DNA from: JBOFLG01 sp051657745
Lineage (GTDB): Bacteria > Actinomycetota > Actinomycetes > Actinomycetales > Dermatophilaceae
Direction: 5' to 3'
DNA length: 44,228 bases
Assembly (NCBI GenBank): GCA_051657745.1
Contig: JBOFLG010000051.1
Span: 1 to 44,228 of the forward strand
Shown: one piece after another, positions 16,449-24,573 of the stretch
Position numbering within the stretch: the first letter of the stretch is position 1
Layout: every line of letters begins with the position of its first letter
Program-made: the position numbers and the translations under genes
Notes under the pieces: model-generated
The model's database searches: none
What the model saw: only the letters and a program-made list of their open reading frames with translations
Told to the model about the DNA's origin: nothing

Positions 16449-17440
16449 TGTGGTGGCTGACCGAACCCGCCGGAATCCACCGGGTCAGCGACCGGGTGAC
16501 GACGTTGTACATCGAGCGCTGCCACGTCGACCGGGCCGAGAACGCTGTCGTCATCGTCAACAAGGACCGGACGGTGCGCGTGCCTGCGGCGTTCGTCGCG
16601 TCGGTCATGCTCGGGCCGGGCACGCGGATCACCCACGGTGCTGTCCGTTTGCTTGCGGACTCGGGGACCGCGATGTGCTGGGTCGGTGAGTCCGGGGTGC
16701 GGATGTACGCCGCCGGCCTGGGCCCTTCTCGTACAGCGGAGTTGACCATCCGTCAGGCGGGGTTGGTCAGTCGGGTGCCGGACCGGTTGGCGGTGGCGCG
16801 TCGGATGTACGGCATGCGGTTTCCCGACGAGGACGTCTCGACAGCGACAATGCAGCAGTTGCGCGGCCGTGAGGGTGCGCGGGTAAAGCGCATCTACAAG
16901 GCCGAGTCAACGCGGACCGGTGTGCCGTGGTCGCGTCGGGAGTACCGCTCCGGTGACGCGTTCGCTGCTGGGGATGACGTGAACCGCGCACTCTCGGCGG
17001 CGCATGCCGCGCTGTACGGCGTGTGCCATGCGGCGATCGTCGGAGTCGGTGCGAACCCGGCCTTGGGGTTCGTGCACACCGGAGGGGCCACGTCGTTCGT
17101 GCTCGATATTGCCGACCTGTACAAGGCTGAGACCAGCATTCCTGTTGCGTTCGATGTGGTCGCGGCCGGTCGGACCGACGAGGCGGATGTCAGGCACGCC
17201 ATGCGAGACCGTTTTCGTGATGGGCGGTTCTTGGGCCGTGTTGTGAATGATATTCAGGATCTTCTCGGTGTCGGTGCCTCGACCGAGGGTGCGCCCGACG
17301 CATTGGCGCTCTGGGACGATCTCGCCGGGAGTGTGCCGGGCGGTACCAACTGGTCGGACGGCGAGGTTGCTGCGTTCGTTGAGTCTGGCTACGCCGCAGT
17401 AAGCGGGCCTGACTTCGGCGAGCCAGAGGTGCCGTGGTGA
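16445..17440 (+). CDS. cas1: CRISPR integrase Cas1 (type I-E)
   Basis: A metal-dependent DNA integrase that, as Cas1-Cas2, inserts new spacers at the leader end of the array. Numbering from GTG 16445 (331 residues), the catalytic residues are Glu143 (GREGARVK), His211 (GFVHTGG) and Asp221/Asp224 (LDIADLYK), corresponding to Glu141, His208, Asp218 and Asp221 of the E. coli enzyme. The N-terminal beta domain (about 1-90) and C-terminal helical domain are both complete. The start may be GTG 16445, which gives the same 4-nt GTGA overlap as elsewhere in the operon, or ATG 16448. All catalytic residues are present, so adaptation may be functional. Confidence 0.95.
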   Translation: MMWWLTEPAGIHRVSDRVTTLYIERCHVDRAENAVVIVNKDRTVRVPAAFVASVMLGPGTRITHGAVRLLADSGTAMCWVGESGVRMYAAGLGPSRTAELTIRQAGLVSRVPDRLAVARRMYGMRFPDEDVSTATMQQLRGREGARVKRIYKAESTRTGVPWSRREYRSGDAFAAGDDVNRALSAAHAALYGVCHAAIVGVGANPALGFVHTGGATSFVLDIADLYKAETSIPVAFDVVAAGRTDEADVRHAMRDRFRDGRFLGRVVNDIQDLLGVGASTEGAPDALALWDDLAGSVPGGTNWSDGEVAAFVESGYAAVSGPDFGEPEVPW

Positions 17441-17724
17441 CCGTCGTGGTTCTGGTGGCTGCGCCGCCTGGGCTTCGTGGCCACGTGACCCGCTGGATGG
17501 TCGAGGTCCAGGCTGGGGTGTTCGTCGGCACGCCGGGCCGCAGGATCCGGGATCGTCTGTGGTTGTTGCTGGCAGACCGGATCGGCAACGGTCAGGCGGT
17601 GATGATCGAGCCTGCGAAAACTGAGCAAGGATGGGCGGTACGGACAGCTGGCCGCGAGCGGTGGTCCCCCGTCGACTTCGACGGACTGACGCTGATTGCC
17701 CGTCCGCGCGTGAGAAAGTCCTGA
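17437..17724 (+). CDS. cas2: CRISPR adaptation protein Cas2 (type I-E)
   Basis: A 95-residue ferredoxin-fold protein bridging two Cas1 dimers in the spacer-acquisition complex. The sequence VTVVVLVAAPPGLRGHVTRW, then VQAGVFVGTPGRRIRDRLW and GQAVMIEP, is characteristic of the I-E Cas2 subfamily (CasF type), about 95 residues long. The start is GTG 17437 (4-nt overlap with cas1) or GTG 17434; AGAGG at 17426-17430 could serve as ribosome-binding site. The stop codon at 17722-17724 lies only 9 nt before the first CRISPR repeat, so any array leader or promoter must overlap the 3' part of this gene, which is unusual. Confidence 0.93.
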   Translation: MTVVVLVAAPPGLRGHVTRWMVEVQAGVFVGTPGRRIRDRLWLLLADRIGNGQAVMIEPAKTEQGWAVRTAGRERWSPVDFDGLTLIARPRVRKS

Positions 17725-20628
17725 TCAGCAAGTGTCGTCCCCGCGAACGCGGGGGTCATCCGCTCGCCGGCGACGTTATCGACCGCGGCGGACAGTCGTC
17801 CCCGCGAACGCGGGGGTCATCCCGCATGCAGTGGGTGGCCGACGCCGCCCAGCGCGTCGTCCCCGCGAACGCGGGGGTCATCCGTCGTTCGACGTGAATC
17901 CTGGCGATGTCCAGTTGTCGTCCCCGCGAACGCGGGGGTCATCCCCCTCGCTGCCGAATCTAGGCGCACCGGCCAGCGTCGTCCCCGCGAACGCGGGGGT
18001 CATCCGGGCTCGCGCCTCAGCCCAACGGAGCCCAGTCCGTCGTCCCCGCGAACGCGGGGGTCATCCCTGACCCCCGGGACACGCTCAGGCAACCTGGTAG
18101 TCGTCCCCGCGAACGCGGGGGTCATCCCTGCCTTCACGCGAGGAGCTCGAGCATGAGCACGTCGTCCCCGCGAACGCGGGGGTCATCCTTCGGACGCTTG
18201 CGGCGGTTGCGTCACCGACCAGTCGTCCCCGCGAACGCGGGGGTCATCCGCGAGGGATCGACCCAACGGCCCGTGGACATGTGTCGTCCCCGCGAACGCG
18301 GGGGTCATCCCAGGTGGCACCAGGACACCGGCCGACCGCGCAAGTCGTCCCCGCGAACGCGGGGGTCATCCCACACCGACTGAGCCGGCACAGGGCTCCC
18401 CCCGGTCGTCCCCGCGAACGCGGGGGTCATCCGGCATCGCTGGCGCTGCGTGGTGCGCCTTGGTAGTCGTCCCCGCGAACGCGGGGGTCATCCGACGAAC
18501 TCGTTCACGACCGTAACGTCTCAGTGGTCGTCCCCGCGAACGCGGGGGTCATCCTCAACTGTGACTTGCCATTCTGCCGAGGCGCCGGTCGTCCCCGCGA
18601 ACGCGGGGGTCATCCCTGCTCGTCCTCGGCGTCTAGGTCCAGCCAGGCGTCGTCCCCGCGAACGCGGGGGTCATCCGGGACTGCGGCCCCACACCGCGCA
18701 GCGGCGCTAGTCGTCCCCGCGAACGCGGGGGTCATCCACCGATAGCAAGCACCACGCCCGAGGGGTCCGAGTCGTCCCCGCGAACGCGGGGGTCATCCTA
18801 GTGGCGACGTGCGACCCCGTCCGCTAGGGCGGTCGTCCCCGCGAACGCGGGGGTCATCCGTCTCCCCCGCCGTCCGACGTGGTCACCACTCGGTCGTCCC
18901 CGCGAACGCGGGGGTCATCCTGCACGATGGATGAGCCGGAGGAGATGGCGTCTGTCGTCCCCGCGAACGCGGGGGTCATCCCCCGCAGTTCAGCGGCTTG
19001 TCGCCCCACGAAACGTCGTCCCCGCGAACGCGGGGGTCATCCGGCTGATCCCGGCCCGTGACGACTCGTACATCAGTCGTCCCCGCGAACGCGGGGGTCA
19101 TCCGTGCGGATGACGGCGGCAACGGTGGCGTCGAGGGTCGTCCCCGCGAACGCGGGGGTCATCCTCTGGCGGACCGTGGGGATGAAGCCGAGGCTCGGTC
19201 GTCCCCGCGAACGCGGGGGTCATCCATCGCAGGAGCCAGCGCCGGGTGCGGGCCGGGTGTCGTCCCCGCGAACGCGGGGGTCATCCAGCCACTCGGCGGG
19301 CGGCGCTGACATCGCGGTTGTCGTCCCCGCGAACGCGGGGGTCATCCGACGGCCGCCCGTTGATTGGCGCGAGCGAGGTTGTCGTCCCCGCGAACGCGGG
19401 GGTCATCCCTGTTCTCCCGGCACCGAGTTGGGCGTTGTGTCGTCGTCCCCGCGAACGCGGGGGTCATCCCCGATGGTGTCGTGGCACCGCATCAGCGACA
19501 CCGTCGTCCCCGCGAACGCGGGGGTCATCCGGCAACCTACTGGTGTCGACGCTCCCTTGGATCGTCGTCCCCGCGAACGCGGGGGTCATCCGCAGCCCAC
19601 CAATGACCGGGACGCGTAATTTTGGTCGTCCCCGCGAACGCGGGGGTCATCCGCACCAACCTTCGCAGCAGCGTCCACCTCAGCAGTCGTCCCCGCGAAC
19701 GCGGGGGTCATCCGATCGGGGACGCCGGTCCGTCCCTCACAGGCGCGTCGTCCCCGCGAACGCGGGGGTCATCCTCATTGGGCACCGGCCAGGTGGCTCC
19801 ACCTCGAGTCGTCCCCGCGAACGCGGGGGTCATCCCTCGCAACTGTCCACTTGGGTGCCTAGGAAGGTGTCGTCCCCGCGAACGCGGGGGTCATCCCGAC
19901 AGCGGTCACAGCCGGAATGTATGTGAGCAGTCGTCCCCGCGAACGCGGGGGTCATCCGTGGGGTCAGGACGCGGTCATTACTGACGAGTCGTCGTCCCCG
20001 CGAACGCGGGGGTCATCCGGTGTCCCCGGAGCCGTTCCGGCAGTCGCAGCGGTCGTCCCCGCGAACGCGGGGGTCATCCTGCCCATCGCCACACTCGCGC
20101 AACGCAACGCCCGTCGTCCCCGCGAACGCGGGGGTCATCCGGACAACGCCCGCGCCCGCGAGTACATCGCAGAGGTCGTCCCCGCGAACGCGGGGGTCAT
20201 CCGCGGGGTGGTCAGCGATGAGCGCGCCGGTTGATGTCGTCCCCGCGAACGCGGGGGTCATCCCCGAGCCGCCAGCGCTGGTGCCGCGTCCTCAACGTCG
20301 TCCCCGCGAACGCGGGGGTCATCCGGCAGGCGAACACGCAGACCACTCGGCATGGCAGTCGTCCCCGCGAACGCGGGGGTCATCCCACCGTCTCCTCGGC
20401 CCGGGCAGCCGCATCACGGTCGTCCCCGCGAACGCGGGGGTCATCCGGTCACCGCTGCGGCTTTGACTTGGTGAGTTTCGTCGTCCCCGCGAACGCGGGG
20501 GTCATCCCCAGGTTGTAGGGGTCGTTCGCGAAATTGCGTCGTCGTCCCCGCGAACGCGGGGGTCATCCCGGCTTGACCAGCCCGACGCGCACGAGGCGTA
20601 GTCGTCCCCGCGAACGCGGGGGTCATCC

Positions 20629-20712
20629 CGGAGACATCGATGGTGATGGGTGAGGAACGGGTCACGACCGCGCCGTGTCACCACATCGACCCGGACGCGA
20701 CCGGCACCGCGT
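20629..20712. repeat. 84-nt inter-repeat segment with probable eroded repeat
   Basis: All other spacers are 32-34 nt; this one is 84. Near its middle, about 20660-20682, the sequence begins GTC, has CCGCG, and ends TCACC, resembling a repeat with several changes and a deletion of about 6 nt. On both sides of it remain stretches of about 30 nt, close to spacer length. This fits two old spacers separated by a decayed repeat. The alternative is one anomalously long spacer. Confidence 0.55.
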
Positions 20713-22692
20713 GTCGTCCCCGCGAACGCGGGGGTCATCCCACGCGCGCCCACACATCCAGATCAGACGTCACGTCGTCCCCGCGAACGCGGGGGTCATC
20801 CCAGGTCGTACACGGGTATGCCGGCGTCACGCAAGTCGTCCCCGCGAACGCGGGGGTCATCCACCATGAGCACTGATGAGTTGCGCCACCGGGCCGTCGT
20901 CCCCGCGAACGCGGGGGTCATCCGCCGAGGCGATGCAGTGGATGAGCGAAGCCGTCGTCGTCCCCGCGAACGCGGGGGTCATCCCTGGTGGAACGTCGCG
21001 TCCACGCCCGCATCCCGGTCGTCCCCGCGAACGCGGGGGTCATCCGCCGACGACGCCACCGACAGCGATTGACTGAGAGTCGTCCCCGCGAACGCGGGGG
21101 TCATCCCGGGTCACGCACAGCCTTGTACGCCGCCGAACCGTCGTCCCCGCGAACGCGGGGGTCATCCCTCCTCCGCGATCGCCGCGATCGCCGCGTGCGA
21201 GTCGTCCCCGCGAACGCGGGGGTCATCCCCCTCGCCTGCGCCGCGCCGTCGACGGCCTGGTGTCGTCCCCGCGAACGCGGGGGTCATCCCGTCTTGGTGA
21301 CGACTGCTGTGCCCCCGGCACGGTCGTCCCCGCGAACGCGGGGGTCATCCCCTTCACGAAATCGATCCGCCGTTCACCGGTCAGTCGTCCCCGCGAACGC
21401 GGGGGTCATCCGGCACGCCGCCTGCGGGTGCACCAATGCCGCGAGTCGTCCCCGCGAACGCGGGGGTCATCCGTCACCGCACGTGGTGATCGTGATTGAT
21501 GAACTGTCGTCCCCGCGAACGCGGGGGTCATCCGTGCATGGCGTCGAGCGCGGCCCGTTTGTAGTCGTCGTCCCCGCGAACGCGGGGGTCATCCCTTAGC
21601 ACTCTCGCCCTCCGGGTGGACAGCATCGTCGTCCCCGCGAACGCGGGGGTCATCCCCTGGCGGTGCTCGTAATATCTCCACCCGTTTTGTCGTCCCCGCG
21701 AACGCGGGGGTCATCCTTTGAAGATGCGGTACTCGCATCTCGGCTGATGGTCGTCCCCGCGAACGCGGGGGTCATCCACTACCCCTCACCTGTCGCAGGG
21801 GATAGGGTCCGTCGTCCCCGCGAACGCGGGGGTCATCCCCTCCAAGGCGGTGGTCATCACATCGTATGGAGGTCGTCCCCGCGAACGCGGGGGTCATCCC
21901 GCTGGCTTCGCGGCCACGCTGTACCCAGTGATGTCGTCCCCGCGAACGCGGGGGTCATCCGCCGTCGCCATCGCCAAGGACCTGCTGCACCTGGTCGTCC
22001 CCGCGAACGCGGGGGTCATCCCTCGTCGGCCGCTTCTGCTACGGCAGGTGTAGGGTCGTCCCCGCGAACGCGGGGGTCATCCTACCCGCACGGCTACGTA
22101 TCGGTCGAGTGCTCCGTCGTCCCCGCGAACGCGGGGGTCATCCCATCGGCACGACCACCTCCCGCGGCCGCACCCCGTCGTCCCCGCGAACGCGGGGGTC
22201 ATCCCCGCTGCTTCCATTCCTTGGTGTTCTGGAGCTCGTCGTCCCCGCGAACGCGGGGGTCATCCCCCGCCGGCGTGGTCTTTCATCATCCGCTCGACGT
22301 CGTCCCCGCGAACGCGGGGGTCATCCCTACGACCAGGGGCTGGTCACGCTCGGGGAGAAGTCGTCCCCGCGAACGCGGGGGTCATCCCTGTGCCGCACCG
22401 TGCTGTCCGGTATCTGCGGTGTCGTCCCCGCGAACGCGGGGGTCATCCCTGCCGCACCACGCCACCGATATGCCGGACCTGGTCGTCCCCGCGAACGCGG
22501 GGGTCATCCGCAGGCCCCGGTGTCGGCGTCGGCGCTGAAGACGTCGTCCCCGCGAACGCGGGGGTCATCCCTCTTACGGTAGGCGCCTTGCCGCGCCCGG
22601 TCAGTCGTCCCCGCGAACGCGGGGGTCATCCATTTCTCCCTAGTCGATGGGCGCTTCGTAGGTTGTCGTCCCCGCGAACGCGGGGGTCATCC

Positions 22693-22786
22693 CGGGAAAC
22701 CGTCCTCGAGGTGTCCGGGCGGGACGTCGTCCCCGCGAACGCGGGGGTCATCCCGGGAAACCGTCCTCGAGGTGTCCGGGCGGGAC
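22693..22786 (+). repeat. Duplicated spacer-repeat unit
   Basis: The spacers at 22693-22725 and 22754-22786 are identical over all 33 nt, and the repeat between them is perfect. This is a tandem duplication of one repeat-spacer unit, as arises by slippage or unequal recombination between repeats. Confidence 0.97.
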
Positions 22787-23518
22787 GTCGTCCCCGCGAA
22801 CGCGGGGGTCATCCCCCAACCTCGCCCACGAGGCCTACCTCATCCCCGTCGTCCCCGCGAACGCGGGGGTCATCCCCAGATGCCGCCCCGCTGGTTCCTG
22901 TGCCTGACGTCGTCCCCGCGAACGCGGGGGTCATCCGTTCCAGATCGACCTCGATGCCGCACGCCGCGAGTCGTCCCCGCGAACGCGGGGGTCATCCTCG
23001 CAGCAGCGACGGGCGCTCGCGGCAACGTGGGTCGTCCCCGTGAACGCGGGGGTCATCCCCGTCGGTGGAGTGGACCGCCTCGGTGTAGACCGTCGTCCCC
23101 GCGAACGCGGGGGTCATCCGACCACCAACGCCCGCGAGGCCGTTGACGCGACGTCGTCCCCGCGAACGCGGGGGTCATCCTAAGTCCTCTCTCTTCCCTA
23201 GAGCTAGGGAGGGGTCGTCCCCGCGAACACGGGGGTCATCCGAACGACACGCCGTTCCCGTTCACGCCGGTGGAGTCGTCCCCGCGAACGCGGGGGTCAT
23301 CCCGGGGTGGTGGACCGGGCTGCCGCTCGGGAGCAGTCGTCCCCGCGAACGCGGGGGTCATCCAGGGCCGGAACGGATCGCGGGCCGGGCCTGGTTGTCG
23401 TCCCCGCGAACGCGGGGGTCATCCCAGGTTCAGGGTGTTCCCGGTGCGGCGTCGGAAGTCGTCCCCGCGAACGCGGGGGTCATCCGACGGTGTTCGTGTG
23501 GATCAAGGACACGGGGTG

Positions 23519-23651
23519 GTCGTCCCCGCGAAGGTTGACTCCGGCAGAGTGGTGCACGACGGCCCTAACACTGCCGCGCGAACGCGGAAAGGGGGTATCT
23601 GGCCGCCGAAGGAGTCGCCTCTCGCTGCGCACGTCGTTATCGCGGATTAAT
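23519..23651. other. Broken terminal repeat and trailer of the array
   Basis: The last repeat stops after 14 nt (23519-23532). After 44 bases, at 23577-23599, comes CGCGAACGCGG, then AAA, then GGGGGTATC, close to the missing half of a repeat. CGCGAA occurs at both break points (23527-23532 and 23577-23582), like a 6-bp target duplication. The 44-bp insert carries the inverted pair CGGCAG (23542-23547) and CTGCCG (23571-23576). The remaining bases up to the right 40-bp repeat hold no gene. Confidence 0.6.
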
Positions 23652-23691
23652 CGCGTGGGGCCACCTGGCCGGATGACACGCCGCCGGTTGA
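23652..23691. repeat. Right 40-bp direct repeat bordering the CRISPR-Cas locus
   Basis: Matches 8782-8821 at 39 of 40 positions. It starts about 120 bp after the last array repeat and ends in the apical loop of the stem-loop that precedes nfo. It therefore carries a copy of the last codons and stop of the ABC exporter, detached from the gene. Confidence 0.97.
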
Positions 23692-23713
23692 TGGTGGCGC
23701 ACCGTCATCCGGC
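23668..23713. terminator. Stem-loop between array trailer and nfo, probable bidirectional terminator
   Basis: GCCGGATGAC (23668-23677) pairs perfectly with GTCATCCGGC (23704-23713). Inside, CGCCGCC (23679-23685) pairs with GGTGGCG (23693-23699) through one G-U pair, leaving a 7-nt apical loop (23686-23692) and a small internal loop. The right arm abuts the nfo stop codon. The left arm is part of the right 40-bp repeat. In the inferred ancestral order it would have stood between the convergent exporter and nfo genes. No strong T-run follows, common for actinobacterial terminators. Confidence 0.7.
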
Positions 23714-24517
23714 TCAGGTCTCGCCGAGCCGCTCGCGGACCCAGGCGATGTCGGCGGTCTGCCCCTCGACGCCGCCGGGAGTCTCGACCACGACTGGGGC
23801 TCCGGCGGCCCGGATGACCTCGGCGAGATCGCGACCATCGACACAGCCCGCGCCCAGGTTGGTGTGTCGGTCAGCGCCCGAGTCGAAGGCGTCGCGGCTG
23901 TCGTTGCAGTGCACCAGATCGATCCGTCCGGTGATCGCACGGACCTTGTCGACGACGCTGCCGAGGTCGGTGCCGCCGGCGTGCGCGTGGCAGGTGTCGA
24001 GGCAGAAGCCGACGGTGTCGCCGCCCTCGGCGCGTCCGATCGCCTCCCATAGCCGCTCGATCGCCTCCAGGTGCCGAGCCATTGCGTTGTCGCCGCCGGC
24101 GGTGTTCTCGATGAGGAGCGGAACGGGCATGTGCAGCCCGTCCACGCACTTGCGCCAGTTGTCGAACCCGACGCTGGCGCTCTCGTCCCGGCCGAGATGC
24201 CCGCCGTGCACCACCACCCCCTGAGCACCGATCTCCGCTGCCGCAGTCAGGTGCTGCTGCAACAGTTTTCGGCCCGGAATGCGGACGCGGTTGTTCGTCG
24301 CGGCGACGTTGATCGGGTACGGCGCGTGCACGTACAGATGCACTCCGGCGTCCTCGGCGGCCGTCTTCAGCGCAGCCGCCCCGCCCGCGTACTGCACGAC
24401 CGGCCCTCGGTAGCTCTGCGGATCGCCGAGAAAGAACTGGCTCAGGGTTGCTCCGCGGGCGGCGGCCTCCGCCACCGGGTCGGACTGGTCGACATGTCCG
24501 CCGATGTGCAGGGCCAT
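23714..24517 (-). CDS. nfo: Endonuclease IV (AP endonuclease)
   Basis: A 267-residue TIM-barrel enzyme that cleaves the DNA backbone 5' of abasic sites and removes 3' blocking groups in base excision repair, using a trinuclear zinc centre. Diagnostic segments are VHAPYPINVA (about residues 63-72), VVHGGHLG (zinc His, about 101-108), LIENTAGGDNAMARHLE (zinc Glu), FCLDTCHAHAGG (about 180-191), LVHCNDSRDAFDSGADRH (about 210-227, the PROSITE-type signature) and the terminal VVETPG Glu. Length is usual for actinobacterial Nfo. The ATG at 24517 is chosen where the conserved IGGHV begins. Its stop abuts a long stem-loop. It lies divergent from the SDR gene with 56 bp between the two starts. Confidence 0.93.
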   Translation of the reverse strand: MALHIGGHVDQSDPVAEAAARGATLSQFFLGDPQSYRGPVVQYAGGAAALKTAAEDAGVHLYVHAPYPINVAATNNRVRIPGRKLLQQHLTAAAEIGAQGVVVHGGHLGRDESASVGFDNWRKCVDGLHMPVPLLIENTAGGDNAMARHLEAIERLWEAIGRAEGGDTVGFCLDTCHAHAGGTDLGSVVDKVRAITGRIDLVHCNDSRDAFDSGADRHTNLGAGCVDGRDLAEVIRAAGAPVVVETPGGVEGQTADIAWVRERLGET

Positions 24518-24573
24518 GCCGCTACGGTACGGCCCGCCCGACGGCCTGGAGATTGTCCCGGCAGGATGGCGGG

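Larger units (their letters stand above)
17734..23532 (+). CRISPR. Type I-E CRISPR array, 94 full repeats plus a truncated one
   Basis: The repeat is 28 bp: GTCGT, stem CCCCGC, loop GAAC, stem GCGGGG, then GTCATCC, which would be the crRNA 5' handle after Cas6e cleavage. Spacers are 33 nt, period 61 bp. Starts follow 17734 + 61n up to 20113, then 20175 (34-nt spacer before it), steps of 61 to 20541, 20601 (32-nt spacer), an 84-nt gap, and 20713 + 61n to 23458. This gives 94 full repeats. The repeats at 23031 and 23214 each differ by one base. A 14-nt truncated repeat ends the array at 23519-23532. Variant repeats cluster at the right, so the right is the old, leader-distal end and the left (cas2 side) is where spacers enter. 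Repeats are in the same orientation as the cas genes. Confidence 0.99.
8822..23691. mobile_element. CRISPR-Cas island bounded by 40-bp direct repeats
   Basis: The interval (14,870 bp including one repeat copy) contains only the type I-E cas genes, the CRISPR array and about 120 bp of trailing sequence. Both borders coincide with the locus: cas3 starts about 70 bp inside the left border and the array ends about 120 bp before the right repeat. The exporter gene at the left border remains intact, as is typical when integration duplicates the 3' end of a target gene. No integrase, transposase or inverted terminal repeats are present, so autonomous movement is not shown. The element class is unknown. 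A duplication by homologous recombination is an alternative. Confidence 0.55.

Noticed and set aside
17631..23650. Many open frames through the array with repeated peptides such as VVPANAGVI and RPRERGGHP, and TPAFAGTT on the other strand
   Set aside because: They are translations of the 28-bp CRISPR repeat in different frames. No ribosome-binding sites, and the spacers between are unrelated. These peptides are a known annotation artefact of actinobacterial-type I-E repeats.
23533..23651. Possible leader at the right end of the array
   Set aside because: The adjacent repeats are mutated and truncated, which marks the old end. The cas adaptation genes are at the other end and repeat orientation agrees with a left-hand leader.
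8822..23691. Interpretation as a classical transposon or prophage-like island
   Set aside because: No transposase, integrase, relaxase or inverted ends were found on either strand. Forty bp is too long for an ordinary target-site duplication. The border repeats are reported, but the element class is left open.
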